A stretch of DNA of 64,000 nucleotides from Abyssibius alkaniclasticus (GCF_020447305.1 NZ_CP095732.1:2016501-2080500), one strand, 5' to 3'; shown: positions 17,267 to 26,637, counted from the stretch's first letter. The notes: generated by a model from the letters alone, not told the origin. Numbers and translations are program-made.

Positions 17267-18355
17267 TCAAGCGTCAAGCGCGCGGCAATCCTCGGTCAGC
17301 CAGGAAATGGTCGATTCCGTGCCTTCTTGCAAAGCACCTTTCCCGGCGGAATTGGGCACTTTCACGATGAACTGGTCATCGCCCGCCACGGCCATGCGGC
17401 AGCGGATATGGTCGCCCAAATAAATACGTTCCAGCACCTTGGCTTGCATCACGTTCTGGCCCTTGCCATCCAGCTCCACCCGTTCGGGGCGGATCGACAG
17501 CATGGTGCGGCTGCCAACGCCGCCGCAATTCACCGCCAGCGCGTTGACCTTCTGGCCGTTGTCAAGCTCTACCGTTGCGGTCTCACCTTCAATGCCACGC
17601 ACAGTGCCCAGCAATTTGTTGTTCTCGCCGATAAACTGCGCCACAAAAGCATTGGTCGGACGTTCATACAGATCATCGGGCGGGGCAAGCTGCTGGATGC
17701 GGCCATCATCGAACACGGCAACGCGGTCAGACATGGTCAGCGCCTCGGACTGGTCATGCGTTACATAAACCACCGTCACGCCAAGGCGCTCGTGGATATG
17801 CTTGATCTCATATTGCATATGCTCGCGCAGCTGTTTGTCGAGCGCGCCAAGCGGCTCATCCATCAACACAAGCTCGGCATCGAACACCAATGCGCGGGCC
17901 AGCGCGATACGCTGTTGCTGCCCGCCGGAAAGCTGGGCCGGGCGGCGGCCGCCAAATTCACCCATCTGCACCATATCCAGCGCATTTTTTACCTTGGCCT
18001 CGCGGTCCGATCTGGACATGCCGCGCACTTCTAGCGGGAAGGACAGGTTTTCGGCCACGGTCATATGCGGAAACAGCGCATAATTCTGAAAGACCATGCC
18101 AATGCCCCGCTTGTGCGGCGGGATATTGTTGATGGATTTGCCATCGAGCAAGATCTGCCCGGAGGTCGCGGTTTCAAACCCTGCAAGCATCATGAGGCAC
18201 GTTGTCTTGCCCGAACCCGACGGCCCGAGCATTGTTAGAAACTCGCCTTTTCCGATATGCAGGTTGAGGTCTTTTACGACGAGAACTTCACCATCGTAAC
18301 TTTTCTGAACATGATCGAATGCGACAAAAGCATCCGATGATTGATCTAAGGCCAA
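17267..18355 (-). CDS. ABC transporter ATP-binding protein, PotA-type
   Basis: The ATPase has Walker A GPSGSGKTT, signature LSGGQQQR, Walker B LVLMDEPLGALD and an H-loop VTHD, followed by a C-terminal TOBE-type regulatory domain (about residues 270-360). The open frame extends to an ATG at 18445, but that would add about 30 residues without homology to this family; TTG at 18355, with GGAGAGACGGG just upstream, leads directly into the conserved FVAFDHVQKSYDG start. I therefore prefer 18355 (362 residues). It powers import by the two permeases encoded downstream. Confidence 0.88.
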   Translation of the reverse strand: MALDQSSDAFVAFDHVQKSYDGEVLVVKDLNLHIGKGEFLTMLGPSGSGKTTCLMMLAGFETATSGQILLDGKSINNIPPHKRGIGMVFQNYALFPHMTVAENLSFPLEVRGMSRSDREAKVKNALDMVQMGEFGGRRPAQLSGGQQQRIALARALVFDAELVLMDEPLGALDKQLREHMQYEIKHIHERLGVTVVYVTHDQSEALTMSDRVAVFDDGRIQQLAPPDDLYERPTNAFVAQFIGENNKLLGTVRGIEGETATVELDNGQKVNALAVNCGGVGSRTMLSIRPERVELDGKGQNVMQAKVLERIYLGDHIRCRMAVAGDDQFIVKVPNSAGKGALQEGTESTISWLTEDCRALDA

Positions 18356-18649
18356 CCCGTCTCTCCCTGAATGATCTGGCTTTTCGCCATTGTTGCGCAA
18401 GGGTAACAACACAGGGCCCCACCACGCAACCTTTTCGCGCCTCAAAGCCCAATTTCACCGAAAGCGGGGGGGCAAACAGGCAAATCAGACCAAATTTTGC
18501 GCAAACACGGCATTATCTTTGTGCCGGCGCGCCAATTTACCCAGGCGGGGATGCGCAGAATTTCTGCGAATATGGAGAGGGGTGCGAATCTTGCGCCGGC
18601 TCTGGCGCTGGCAGCATGGCCCGCGCCGCGTATCGCCACCCCCCGGTGC

Positions 18650-19708
18650 TTATTTGGCGGCCTTTGTCATATCTTTCTCGACAATTTGAATTTGCTTGGC
18701 AAATTTTTTCTTGCCCGCAGCCAGAGATTTTTCGATCTGCTTCAGTTTTGCCGCGCAGGCTTTGTATTGTGCATTCAACTCGGCGGTCAGCGGTGCCTTG
18801 CTGGCCAGTTTTGCAACCGTATAGAGCTGGGTTTTCGCGGTGTTGACTTGCGCATCCATGCCATCAAACTTCTTGCGCCGCGCATCGATCACCCGGTTTT
18901 GCATTTTCAATTGCGCGGCAAGGTCGCTTTTGGAAACCTTCTTGTCCTTCAGCACACCCTTGACGGCATTGTAAGAGGTTTCGGCACCGGAGTCCTCGCC
19001 CATCGCCGCATCCAGCAACACGGCAAGCCCGTTGCGCGATGTGCCGCCAAGCTCATCCAGAACCGGCGCGGCGAAACTGCTGCTTTTCTCTTCGGTCATC
19101 AGGCCGCTGGCAAGTGCGTCGGCGGCATTCCTGATGGTTGTCACGGCCTTATGGGCTTCCTTGGCCTTCAGAAAGACCGAAGCAACCGGGCCGTAAAGCG
19201 CAACACCGGCACCCTGAATTTTCTCATAATCCTTTTGCAGCGAGTCCAGATTGGCCTTGCCGACAATGCGCAAGGCCTCGGCATCGACCGGCACTTTCTT
19301 GGAAGATGACCGCCAGCCCAAATGCGCGGTCAGCCCGTCTATCGCCTCTTGGCAGGTTGCGACCTTGGCGGCGATCAGGCGTTCACAGGCCTCGATCTGG
19401 TTTTTCAGCGCCTGGATATCGCGCGCGTTCTTGGGTTTGCCCTTGAGCTTCTTCAAATCGGAAAACGCGCCGGATGCGTCCTTGAGCGCCATCAGCGAGG
19501 TTTTGACATCGCGTTCAACCAGCGTTTTGACGGCCGTCTGTTCCTGAATATAGATTTTGCCCTGCCGCTTGATTTCGACAAGCATGTTTTCACGGATCTG
19601 CACCGAAACAGCCGCTTTTTGCGCCTCGGGTGCCTTGTCATAAAGCTTGCTGGCGCCAGCCACGATCTTTTCAAGTTCAGGGGAAATGTCGATCGTCGTG
19701 AATTTCAT
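18650..19708 (-). CDS. Hypothetical helical protein
   Basis: About 352 residues from the likely start ATG at 19708 (MKFTTIDISPELEKIV). An upstream in-frame start at 19768 would only add a poor, cysteine- and tryptophan-rich leader. The product is Lys/Ala/Glu-rich and looks alpha-helical throughout (e.g. MALKDASGAFSDLKKLKG, KKKFAKQIQIVEKDMTKAAK), with no signal peptide, membrane span or catalytic motif I recognise. It is a single gene between the ABC operon and tRNA-Ser(GCU). Coiled-coil structural proteins have this composition; function is unknown. Confidence 0.6.
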   Translation of the reverse strand: MKFTTIDISPELEKIVAGASKLYDKAPEAQKAAVSVQIRENMLVEIKRQGKIYIQEQTAVKTLVERDVKTSLMALKDASGAFSDLKKLKGKPKNARDIQALKNQIEACERLIAAKVATCQEAIDGLTAHLGWRSSSKKVPVDAEALRIVGKANLDSLQKDYEKIQGAGVALYGPVASVFLKAKEAHKAVTTIRNAADALASGLMTEEKSSSFAAPVLDELGGTSRNGLAVLLDAAMGEDSGAETSYNAVKGVLKDKKVSKSDLAAQLKMQNRVIDARRKKFDGMDAQVNTAKTQLYTVAKLASKAPLTAELNAQYKACAAKLKQIEKSLAAGKKKFAKQIQIVEKDMTKAAK

Positions 19709-19903
19709 GGTCTTAATCCAATTGATGGTTACGGTGCATAGGGTGTAATCCACCCAACATAGGGCCAAAGTTTGAATGCGCCACCCCGCCAGTCAGGCAA
19801 AATTGCAGGGGCAGTATCCGGATTGTGCCCCCGCATGATGCAAAATTGCGGCTTACCCAAAAAACCACTTGTTCCCTTCACCCGCGCCGGATAAACCCGC
19901 CAG

Positions 19904-19994
19904 CGGAGAGGTGGCCGAGTGGACGAAGGCACGCCCCTGCTAAGGGCGCAGGCGGGAAACCGTCTCGAGGGTTCGAATCCCTTCCTCTCCGCCA
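19904..19994 (+). tRNA. tRNA-Ser (anticodon GCU)
   Basis: Class II tRNA: acceptor GGAGAGG pairs with CCTCTCC, discriminator G, and an encoded CCA at 19992-19994. The D-arm is TGGCCGAGTGG, the anticodon loop CTGCTAA (anticodon GCT), then a long variable arm, and a T-arm with GGGTTCGAATCCC. An integrase remnant lies a few hundred bases downstream of its 3' end, so this tRNA gene is a probable former integration target. Confidence 0.96.
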
Positions 19995-20354
19995 CTTGCC
20001 CAAGCACAACTGTTCTCCGGCCCGCCGCAGGGCGGAAAATTTCCGTTATATTCAAGGGTTATGCGCGGCAGGCTGTGCACTGCGCCTACTGGGGTCGGGC
20101 TCAAAATGGCTCTCTCCGCGCCAATGTTCTCTGAAGCTGATGACTGCGGAGTTTTGGTGTTCAGCCTTAAGCCATTGTTTCACCACGACTATCACGAACG
20201 GAGATTTTGACCGTTTCGAAATTCTACTCGCTTTGCGGAGGGAACAAAGATCGAATTCTCGATTTGGTGCCTGCATTGAATCCAGCGCCGCCAGGATCAT
20301 CCGCCTGCGCTTACTGACCGGTGCGGTGTTTGTCAAAGGTGTTGTCCGCCGATT

Positions 20355-21416
20355 TCATGCGGCGTCTCTGATTTCGGGGGCGCTGATTTCGTTTTCGGGG
20401 TTCAGCCAGACGGGTCCGGCGGGTTGCCAGTTGCGGGTTTTGCCTGACCAGCGTTCTGGGTTTTGCGCACGCGCATTTGCATAGAGCATGGCGCGGTTTG
20501 CCAGCGTTGCGCGGTCATGGCCAGCGTGGCGTGCGCCCGGGGTGACGAAGCGAATGGCGCTGTGCAGATGCTCGCCGTTATACCAACTGGCGAAGGATTT
20601 TACCCAAGCCTGAGCATCTATTTTTGTGGCAAAGCCCTTGCTCGGCCAGTCCGGGCGGTATTTGCAGGTTCGGAACAGAGCCTCCGAGAAGGGATTATCA
20701 TTGCTGACGCGCGGGCGGCTGTACGACGCGGTGATGCCAAGTTTCTCCATGGTCGTTTTCATTGTGGCACCCTTCATGGGGCTACCATTGTCGGCGTGCA
20801 GAACGAGCGGTTGCATAAAGCATCCCTCGGCCAGCACTGCCTGCCGGATCAGGACGGCCGCCAGGTCTGCACTTTCGCGCTCATGAACTTCCCAGCCGAC
20901 GATCTTGCGGCTGAAGATATCCACGATCAGATAGAGATAGAAGAACATGCCTGCCACCGGCCCGGGCATCCACGTGATGTCCCAGGTCCAGACCTCACAT
21001 GGCGCACTGGCCAGATAGCTGGTGGGTGGTTTGCGCCGGACTGGGGGCTTGGCTCGGCCACGGTGATGCTGCTGACCATCCGCGCGCAGGATGCGGTAGA
21101 AGCTGGACTCGGATGCCAGATACCGCCCCTGATCGGCCAGTTTTGGCACGATCTGGCTTGGGGGCAGACTGCTAAATTCCTTTGAATTACATAGCGACAG
21201 CACCGCCGCACGTTCGGCAGCGCTCAGCTTGTTCGCGGGTTCCGGGCGCGGCACGAGGGGCCGTTGATCGGCGTGAAGCTGGCCGTCTTTCGTCCAGCGC
21301 CGCAGAGTGCGATCGCTGATTTCCAGCTCGGCACAGGCCTTGGCGCGCTGCACGCCGGCGGTAACGGCATCTTCGATCAGCATCGTTGCTGTTTGGCGAT
21401 GTGGGGTGCTGATCAT
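20355..21416 (-). CDS. IS3-family transposase, catalytic subunit (OrfB)
   Basis: 353 residues with an rve-type DDE integrase core: Asp in WTWDITWMPG, Asp in LVLHADNGSPMKG, and Glu in SNDNPFSEALFRT. An N-terminal helix-turn-helix (AKACAELEISDRTLRRW) precedes it. The start ATG overlaps the OrfA stop (ATGA at 21413-21416), so it can be made by coupling or by frameshifting, both known in the family. It cuts and joins the element ends; it appears intact. Confidence 0.92.
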   Translation of the reverse strand: MISTPHRQTATMLIEDAVTAGVQRAKACAELEISDRTLRRWTKDGQLHADQRPLVPRPEPANKLSAAERAAVLSLCNSKEFSSLPPSQIVPKLADQGRYLASESSFYRILRADGQQHHRGRAKPPVRRKPPTSYLASAPCEVWTWDITWMPGPVAGMFFYLYLIVDIFSRKIVGWEVHERESADLAAVLIRQAVLAEGCFMQPLVLHADNGSPMKGATMKTTMEKLGITASYSRPRVSNDNPFSEALFRTCKYRPDWPSKGFATKIDAQAWVKSFASWYNGEHLHSAIRFVTPGARHAGHDRATLANRAMLYANARAQNPERWSGKTRNWQPAGPVWLNPENEISAPEIRDAA

Positions 21417-21907
21417 GCGTCCTCTCCGTCCCCCCAGATCGCTGACGCCTTTTTTCTGAGAACCAGAAGCGCTGCGGTTTCGGCCAATGCGCGGTCTTTG
21501 CGGGCAAGCTCGCGCTCCAGACCCTTGATCCGCTTTTTTTCTTCCTTGGTCGCCTGACCCAGACGGGCAGTGCTCGCACGGTCCCAGTCATTTGCCTGCT
21601 CGCAAGCCGATCGCCACGCCGCGATCTGCGCCGGATAGAGTCCGCGCTTGCGGCAGAATTCGGCCAAATCAGTTTCGTTCAGTGCCGCCGTTTCCAACAC
21701 CGCCGCGAACTTGTCGCGCGAAGACCAGCCCTCGGGACCCGCGTCAGCATCGGGCAGAAGCTGTCCCTTGCGCCGCGCCTCAGCCCGCCAGTTGTGCAAC
21801 GTCGCCTCAGAGATTCCTTCCTCCTGCGACAGCTGCCGAATGGCCATGTTGTTCGGTGGCAGCATACGCTTCAGCACAGCTGTCTTTCGTTCCGGTGAAT
21901 ATCCCAC
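21413..21907 (-). CDS. IS3-family transposase, DNA-binding subunit (OrfA)
   Basis: 164 residues. The first part (YSPERKTAVLKRMLPP, RQLSQEEGISEATLHNW) is the transposase HTH found in IS3/IS911-like OrfA. A second segment (DKFAAVLETAALNETDLAEF, YPAQIAAWR) repeats that HTH pattern, and a charged helical end (EEKKRIKGLERELARKDRAL) resembles the leucine-zipper of OrfA. The double HTH makes it longer than the usual 90-120 residue OrfA. It binds the inverted repeats and works with OrfB. Confidence 0.88.
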   Translation of the reverse strand: MGYSPERKTAVLKRMLPPNNMAIRQLSQEEGISEATLHNWRAEARRKGQLLPDADAGPEGWSSRDKFAAVLETAALNETDLAEFCRKRGLYPAQIAAWRSACEQANDWDRASTARLGQATKEEKKRIKGLERELARKDRALAETAALLVLRKKASAIWGDGEDA

Positions 21908-22531
21908 GTCATCGTCCTATCCCGCCCACCTGAGAAATAGAGGAAAAGTAGAGCAGCGGACAACATCCCTGACAGAGGGGGGGTGCCCGTTGCGGCGAGG
22001 CCCGCACCACCACCTTCGACTAATTCAATCTCGATCTGGCGATCTGGACCAAACAGGACGCCTATTTCAAACAGCACCGCGTGCCGATCTCGCATGAAGC
22101 CGTCGCGTTGATCCGGTTGCGTGGCGATGCGGTGCCGAAGGGCTGCCCGTTCCTATTCCCCGGCGATGTCCCGGGCCAGCCGGTCGTTGATCTCAAACGG
22201 TTCTGGGAGCGGATGCGGGTGCAGGCCGAGATCCCAGATGTCCGCATCCACGACCTGCGCCACACCTTCGCTTCGCTGCTGGTATCCGGCGGCGCCTCAC
22301 TGGAAATGATCGGGCGGCTGCTCGGCCACACCCAAATTGGCACCACCCAGCGCTACGCCCACCTGATCGACTCGCCGCTGCGGGCCGGGGTAAATGCGGT
22401 GGGGGAGATGTTGAAGCCCCGGTTGAGGGTGGTTGGAGCTGGCCGTGAATAGAGGTCGTCGCGAAAATTTGGCCGAATCTTAAAGTTCGCAATAAAAGGC
22501 TACGATTGTTGCCATTGAATTGCCAAAAAAA

Positions 22532-23299
22532 TCAGTTGTCCTCGTCCATAGTGGCTTCCTCATCAAATTCGTCGCTCTCAACGAACGAAGAAAACTCTTC
22601 CGGCTCAATACCAACAATCCGAATGAAGACCCGTCGTTTAGAAATATCGAAATCAAACTGTAGAAAGTCTTTGTTGGTAACGCCCAGCGCTGAAAAAGCC
22701 TTTGCAAAACCAGAGGCGAAGCCATTATCAATCCTCACGCCCCCCAACTGCAAGCCATCGACAGTTTGAAGGCGCCATTCTCCAGAAGTCAGATTTAATA
22801 CGAACGTAGGGACTGCATGTGAACCAGCGTTGATCGTTGGGCGGTCTGCCTGAAAATGCCACCACAGTGTTCCAGCCTTTGACCAACCAGAAGTTGCATC
22901 GAACCTGCTTTCACGAATTTTTTCCTTGAGTTGCTCAATGGTGCCGGGATCAACATCCTGACCAACTAGAGAAAAAACACCAGTTGCTAGTTTTACAACC
23001 AATGGAGAATAGCTCAAATATACATAGAAGCTATTCGCGTTCATACCCAATTCGTCGAGACAATAGTCTTCTAATTCTTCCCTTGTCAAAGGACTGCCTA
23101 ACGCTTCGAACGCATAGACTAGGCCTTGATCGTTAACGCCAAGATCAGCTTTCTCTAAAGAAGCCTCTGCCACAGCAATCCGATCTTGAAGCACCGCGAT
23201 CTCATAAAATTCGAGGAGTTTACCAAGTGCCTCGGGGGGCGGTACAAAGCTCACACGAACGTGCCGCAATAGGGCTGAACGCAGTTCGTTGATTTCCAC
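22532..23299 (-). CDS. Hypothetical protein next to the integrase remnant
   Basis: 255 residues from a GTG at 23299; I see no good ribosome site, so the true start, or a larger original gene, is uncertain. The centre (YAFEALGSPLTREELEDYCL, MNANSFYVYLSYSPLVV) resembles a winged-helix segment where short helices precede a recognition helix. A WWHFQADRPTINAG stretch follows, then an acidic tail (FSSFVESDEFDEEATMDEDN). GC is lower than in flanking genes. It could be the C-terminal part of a regulator. Function unknown. Confidence 0.55.
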   Translation of the reverse strand: MEINELRSALLRHVRVSFVPPPEALGKLLEFYEIAVLQDRIAVAEASLEKADLGVNDQGLVYAFEALGSPLTREELEDYCLDELGMNANSFYVYLSYSPLVVKLATGVFSLVGQDVDPGTIEQLKEKIRESRFDATSGWSKAGTLWWHFQADRPTINAGSHAVPTFVLNLTSGEWRLQTVDGLQLGGVRIDNGFASGFAKAFSALGVTNKDFLQFDFDISKRRVFIRIVGIEPEEFSSFVESDEFDEEATMDEDN

Positions 23300-23474
23300 C
23301 GATTGCGATACAGAAAATATCCTTGCTGCGACGTTCGCCAGGGCTCTTTCGGGTTCCAGTTGTCTGTCTCATGTCCCACTCCTCGGTGGTAACGATGAGC
23401 CAACAACCCTCTCTTATCAAATCGCCCTATTTGGACCCATAGGCGCTGACGTCAGACACATGGGGGAGCCAGCT

Positions 23475-23963
23475 TCACAGCCGGATCGACGCGGGGTTTG
23501 AGAGTTTTCCACGCGCGAAATCATAAGACGTAGCGAGGATTTTCAATGCTGTTTCGATCTCGGCTGTGTCCCGCGCGGCGAACACCATGACGGCGGTTGC
23601 GGGGATCTTGCCTGAGGCCACCATCGGGTGCGGCTCGCCCCATCCTTTGGCGAACAGTTCAAGCGTACATTCGATTGGCAGCATCAGATGCATGGAGCCG
23701 TCATAATGCGGATGCACATGGGCAAACTCATTTCCCACCATAAAAGATTCTCGACAGCCGTGGGCATGATCATGTGCCAGCCAAAGAGCTTCGGCTCCGG
23801 GGACAGAAATAATGCTGGGGCGACGCTCGACAAAGGGAAAATCAAATGCGCGCTTTTTGAGCTCTTGATAGGTACTGGCGTCGGGGTTTTGGCTTACCTG
23901 CTCGTGAGGCGCGCAATCGGTAGTCTCTGGTCGCGGGCCGATGCGGGGCGTCAGTTCAAACAT
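23475..23963 (-). CDS. Luciferase-domain (DUF5519-like) protein
   Basis: 162 residues. The core ALWLAHDHAHG, then HVHPHYDGSMHLMLP, matches the small domain annotated as a luciferase domain (DUF5519) in bacterial and fungal proteins. These His residues are characteristic, although no activity has been established for the domain. It is the last gene of a six-gene minus-strand cluster. Its 24-bp distance from the LLM oxidoreductase gene supports co-transcription. Confidence 0.7.
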   Translation of the reverse strand: MFELTPRIGPRPETTDCAPHEQVSQNPDASTYQELKKRAFDFPFVERRPSIISVPGAEALWLAHDHAHGCRESFMVGNEFAHVHPHYDGSMHLMLPIECTLELFAKGWGEPHPMVASGKIPATAVMVFAARDTAEIETALKILATSYDFARGKLSNPASIRL

Positions 23964-23987
23964 TTCCAGCCTTTCTGGTTTATATGG

Positions 23988-25031
23988 TTAGGACCCCAGA
24001 GCCTTGCGGACGTCCGGTGCAACGCGGGTTCCCAGGATCTCGATCGCGTTCATCAGGGATTTTTGATCGAGCCGCCCGATCGCCATCTGAATGGTAATCC
24101 GTGTAAAGCCGAAAATTTCATGATGGGCGAGGATCTTGTCGGTCAGTTCTGCGGGGCCGCCCACGAACAACGCGCCGCTGGGGCCGCTCATGGTATCAAA
24201 CTGTTCACGGGTTGCCGGGGGCCATCCGCGTTCTGCGCCAAGTCGGGTCATGACCTCATTATGCGGGCCACTGTAAATGTCGCGGGCGGCTTGACTGGTT
24301 TCGGCCACAAACCCATGCACATTCAGTGAGGTTTCAAGGATGGCCGGGTCGTGCCCGGCCTTGGTGGCGGCAGAGCGGTAAAGATCGAACAAAGGCGCAA
24401 ACCGCACAGGTTCCCCGCCAATTATACCAAGCGCAAGCGGCAGGCCAAGTTTTCCGCCGCGCACCGCCGATTGAGGCGTTCCCCCGATACCCAGCCAGAT
24501 CGGCAGCTTGCTCTGATAGGGACGTGGATAGACGCCCTGATGATCGACCGCAGGCAAATGTTTTGTGCCGGGCCAACTTATGTGTTCGGCTTCGTTCACC
24601 ATCATCAATAGCCGGAGTTTTTCAGCAAAAAGGCCGTCGTAGTCATCCAGCGCATGACCAAACAGCGGAAAGGATTCAACAAAGGCACCGCGCCCGACCA
24701 TGATTTCGGCGCGCCCCTGGGTCAGGTTGTCCAGCGTCGAAAACTGTTGAAAGACGCGGATCGGATCATCGGAACTCAGCACGGTAACGGCGCTGGAAAG
24801 GCGGATGTTTTTGGTTTGTGTTGCCGCCGCTGCCAGCGCCACAGCAGGATTTGAAACTGCATAGTCGGGGCGGTGATGTTCGCCAACGCCGAACCAATCC
24901 AGCCCGACCTGATCGGCCAGCACGATTTCCTCAACCAGATTGCGCAGCCTTTGGGAAGGGCTGACGCTGCCAGCTTGATCGGCGCCCGACTCTGCGCCCG
25001 ACTCTGCGAATGTGTATATGCCTATTTGCAC
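23988..25031 (-). CDS. LLM-class flavin-dependent oxidoreductase
   Basis: 347 residues of bacterial-luciferase-like TIM-barrel monooxygenase: QIGIYTF start, GVGEHHRPDY, LSSAVTVLSSDDPIRV, GRAEIMVGRGAF, and LPIWLGIGGTPQSAV are all family landmarks. Enzymes of this group use FMN (or F420) and O2 to oxidise small organic molecules. The start is GTG at 25031 with AGAAGG upstream. Near the N-terminus a 12-bp tandem duplication gives ESGAESGAD. In context it is one of several enzymes of an electrophile/aromatic response cluster. Confidence 0.9.
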   Translation of the reverse strand: MQIGIYTFAESGAESGADQAGSVSPSQRLRNLVEEIVLADQVGLDWFGVGEHHRPDYAVSNPAVALAAAATQTKNIRLSSAVTVLSSDDPIRVFQQFSTLDNLTQGRAEIMVGRGAFVESFPLFGHALDDYDGLFAEKLRLLMMVNEAEHISWPGTKHLPAVDHQGVYPRPYQSKLPIWLGIGGTPQSAVRGGKLGLPLALGIIGGEPVRFAPLFDLYRSAATKAGHDPAILETSLNVHGFVAETSQAARDIYSGPHNEVMTRLGAERGWPPATREQFDTMSGPSGALFVGGPAELTDKILAHHEIFGFTRITIQMAIGRLDQKSLMNAIEILGTRVAPDVRKALGS

Positions 25032-25091
25032 GATATGGCCTTCTTTGGGGCGGGGGCGAATGCCTCGCCCCCGCAGATATTTCCGTGGATT

Positions 25092-25730
25092 CTAAACGCC
25101 AAATAGGGCCCGAACAGGTGCAAACGCCTCCTTCCACGAAGCGCGCGCCTCAAGCCGTTCGATCCAGGCCGCGACGTTCGGGAGATCGTCAAGCGAGATA
25201 TCAGACTGCACACGGTACATGAATGTCGAGGCCAGCGCGAAATCCGCAACGCTAAGATCGCCCGCGATCCAATCCTTGCCCGCAAGGCCGAATTCCAGCA
25301 CTGCTAGGAACTGATCTACGTTCTTCAACTCGGCGTCTATGACGCTTTGATCCGCCTCTCCCATGCCGAACTTCGCTTTCAGGAACCGCTCGAACGACAA
25401 CTTTTGCATTGCCGGACCAAGGTGAATTGTCTGCCAGTAAAGCCACTGATCCACCGTTGCCCGGGCCTTTGGGTCGTCGGGATAAAGACCGCGCTCGGGT
25501 TTCTTGCTTGCCAGATAGGAATTGATGGCGCGGGATTCCCATATCACGAAATCGCCGTCTGCCAGCACCGGCACCTTGGCATTGGGATTCATCGACAGGA
25601 ATTCCACGCTGCGGTTGTCGCCGCCGCGTATGTCGACCTCGATGATCTCAAGATCGATCCCCAGTTCCAGGGCAACCGCCCGCACCCGAAGGGCGTTGGG
25701 CGAGAAATTGGCGTTGTAAAGCTTCATCAT
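25092..25730 (-). CDS. Glutathione S-transferase
   Basis: 212 residues from ATG 25730 (preceded by AAGGAAACC). The thioredoxin-like N-terminal domain has LYNANFSPNALRVRAVALEL (a Ser/Asn-type active site replaces Cys), PNAKVPVLADGDFVIWESRAI with the cis-Pro and glutathione-binding ES, and the helical C-terminal domain includes the SVADFALAS motif. It conjugates glutathione to electrophiles or reduces them. It lies between the LLM oxidoreductase and the NmrA-like reductase genes in the same orientation. Confidence 0.92.
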   Translation of the reverse strand: MMKLYNANFSPNALRVRAVALELGIDLEIIEVDIRGGDNRSVEFLSMNPNAKVPVLADGDFVIWESRAINSYLASKKPERGLYPDDPKARATVDQWLYWQTIHLGPAMQKLSFERFLKAKFGMGEADQSVIDAELKNVDQFLAVLEFGLAGKDWIAGDLSVADFALASTFMYRVQSDISLDDLPNVAAWIERLEARASWKEAFAPVRALFGV

Positions 25731-25737
25731 GGTTTCC

Positions 25738-26637
25738 TTATTGCGCCGGTGGGGTGAGCAGGGCCGCCTTGTTGGCAATCAAGAAATCACGCGCCGACTG
25801 GCCGGCCTGTCCGGTCAGTTTTTCCAGATCACCCGTTGCAACACTCAGATAGTCCTTGGCCATCGCCTCGTCGAAGGACGCAAAAACCTTTGCCATGAAC
25901 TCTGGCAAGCCAGCGCCGATCATTGCCTGGACCAGATCGTCGGTTGAGATCGGGATATAGGGGATATCCTTGCCCGAGATTTCCGACAGGAAGGCCGCGA
26001 TGTCGCTTTGGGAAAGCGCCGCGGGGCCGGTGATGTCCAAAACGCTTGAACCGGTTTCCTGCATCAGGGCCGCTGCAGCGGCGCGGGCGCAATCGGCGCG
26101 AGTAACATAGCCGGTTTTCCCCTCAGCGGCAGCGGCGAAGTGTTGCCCCATTCCAATGCTTTGCCCACCACCCATCAGCACCAGATCGGTGTAAAGGTTG
26201 TTGCGCAGGATGGTATAGTCGACACCGGTGTCCTTGATTAGCGCTTCGGTGTCGCTGTGATCTTTGGCGAACGTGATCGGGCTTTCCTCAACCGGGTTTG
26301 TCAATGACGTATAAACGATATGTGTGATCCCTTCCTTCGTCGCGGCTGCAACGGCGTTTTTATGCGCTGCCAGTCGCTTGCCTGGTTCCAGATCGTCGGT
26401 CGAAATGATCAGCAAACGCTTGCCACCCGCAAAAGCCGCGCTCAACGATGCGGGGTCGTTGAAATCACCCTTGCGGGCCTCAACTCCCTTGTCAGCCAGA
26501 TCGGCCAGCTTTTCCGGCGAACGGGAGACGGCGATGATCGGACCGGCACCGGCCGCAATCAGATTGTCGATGACCTGTCGGCCAAGTTGGCCGGATGCAC
26601 CGGTGACGATGAAAGGGCCGTTTTGAATGTTTGTCAT
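25738..26637 (-). CDS. NmrA/QOR2-like NAD(P)-binding oxidoreductase
   Basis: About 299 residues from ATG 26637 with GAGGAA upstream; the longer frame to 26700 lacks a better start. The N-terminus IVTGASGQLGRQV is the atypical Rossmann GxxGxxG of the NmrA/SDR family. AVSRSPEKLADLADKGVEAR, GDFNDPASL and LRNNLYTDLVL match quinone reductase QOR2 (YtfG) and relatives. It probably reduces quinones or senses redox state. It is followed after 7 bp by the GST gene, so these are an operon. Confidence 0.88.
   Translation of the reverse strand: MTNIQNGPFIVTGASGQLGRQVIDNLIAAGAGPIIAVSRSPEKLADLADKGVEARKGDFNDPASLSAAFAGGKRLLIISTDDLEPGKRLAAHKNAVAAATKEGITHIVYTSLTNPVEESPITFAKDHSDTEALIKDTGVDYTILRNNLYTDLVLMGGGQSIGMGQHFAAAAEGKTGYVTRADCARAAAAALMQETGSSVLDITGPAALSQSDIAAFLSEISGKDIPYIPISTDDLVQAMIGAGLPEFMAKVFASFDEAMAKDYLSVATGDLEKLTGQAGQSARDFLIANKAALLTPPAQ

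Larger units (their letters stand above)
20325..21981 (-). mobile_element. IS3-type insertion sequence
   Basis: Two transposase genes on the minus strand lie between imperfect terminal inverted repeats: TGTCAAAGGTGTTGTCCGC at 20331-20349 and, inverted, TGTCAGGGATGTTGTCCGC at 21956-21974 (16 of 19 match). The 5-bp direct repeat GGTGC at 20320-20324 and 21982-21986 flanks the element, and its fusion restores the reading frame of the interrupted integrase. A few bases between the inverted repeats and the direct repeats do not match each other, so the exact ends may be 20331 and 21974. Both transposase frames are intact. Confidence 0.88.
20280..22452 (+). pseudogene. Tyrosine integrase gene, disrupted by an IS element and a nonsense codon
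   Basis: Left of the insertion the plus strand reads SSAARIIRLRLLTGA; right of it the same protein continues ARCGEARTTTFD, then a TAA stop at about 22019, then FNLDLAIWTKQDAYFKQH and a full catalytic end with HDLRHTF, LLGHTQIGTTQRYAHL (HxxR, GH, Tyr). Joining the halves through the shared GGTGC gives L-T-G-A-R-C-G-E in frame, which is the first-Arg motif of the family, so both pieces come from one gene. The N-terminal domain is not recognisable upstream of about 20250. The TAA sits where related proteins usually have Glu (FDEFNLD), so the gene is dead twice over. Confidence 0.85.

Noticed and set aside
20052-20336. 94-codon minus-strand open frame left of the IS element
   Set aside because: Its start falls within the IS end and the plus strand of the same place encodes the broken integrase (ARIIRLRLLTGA).
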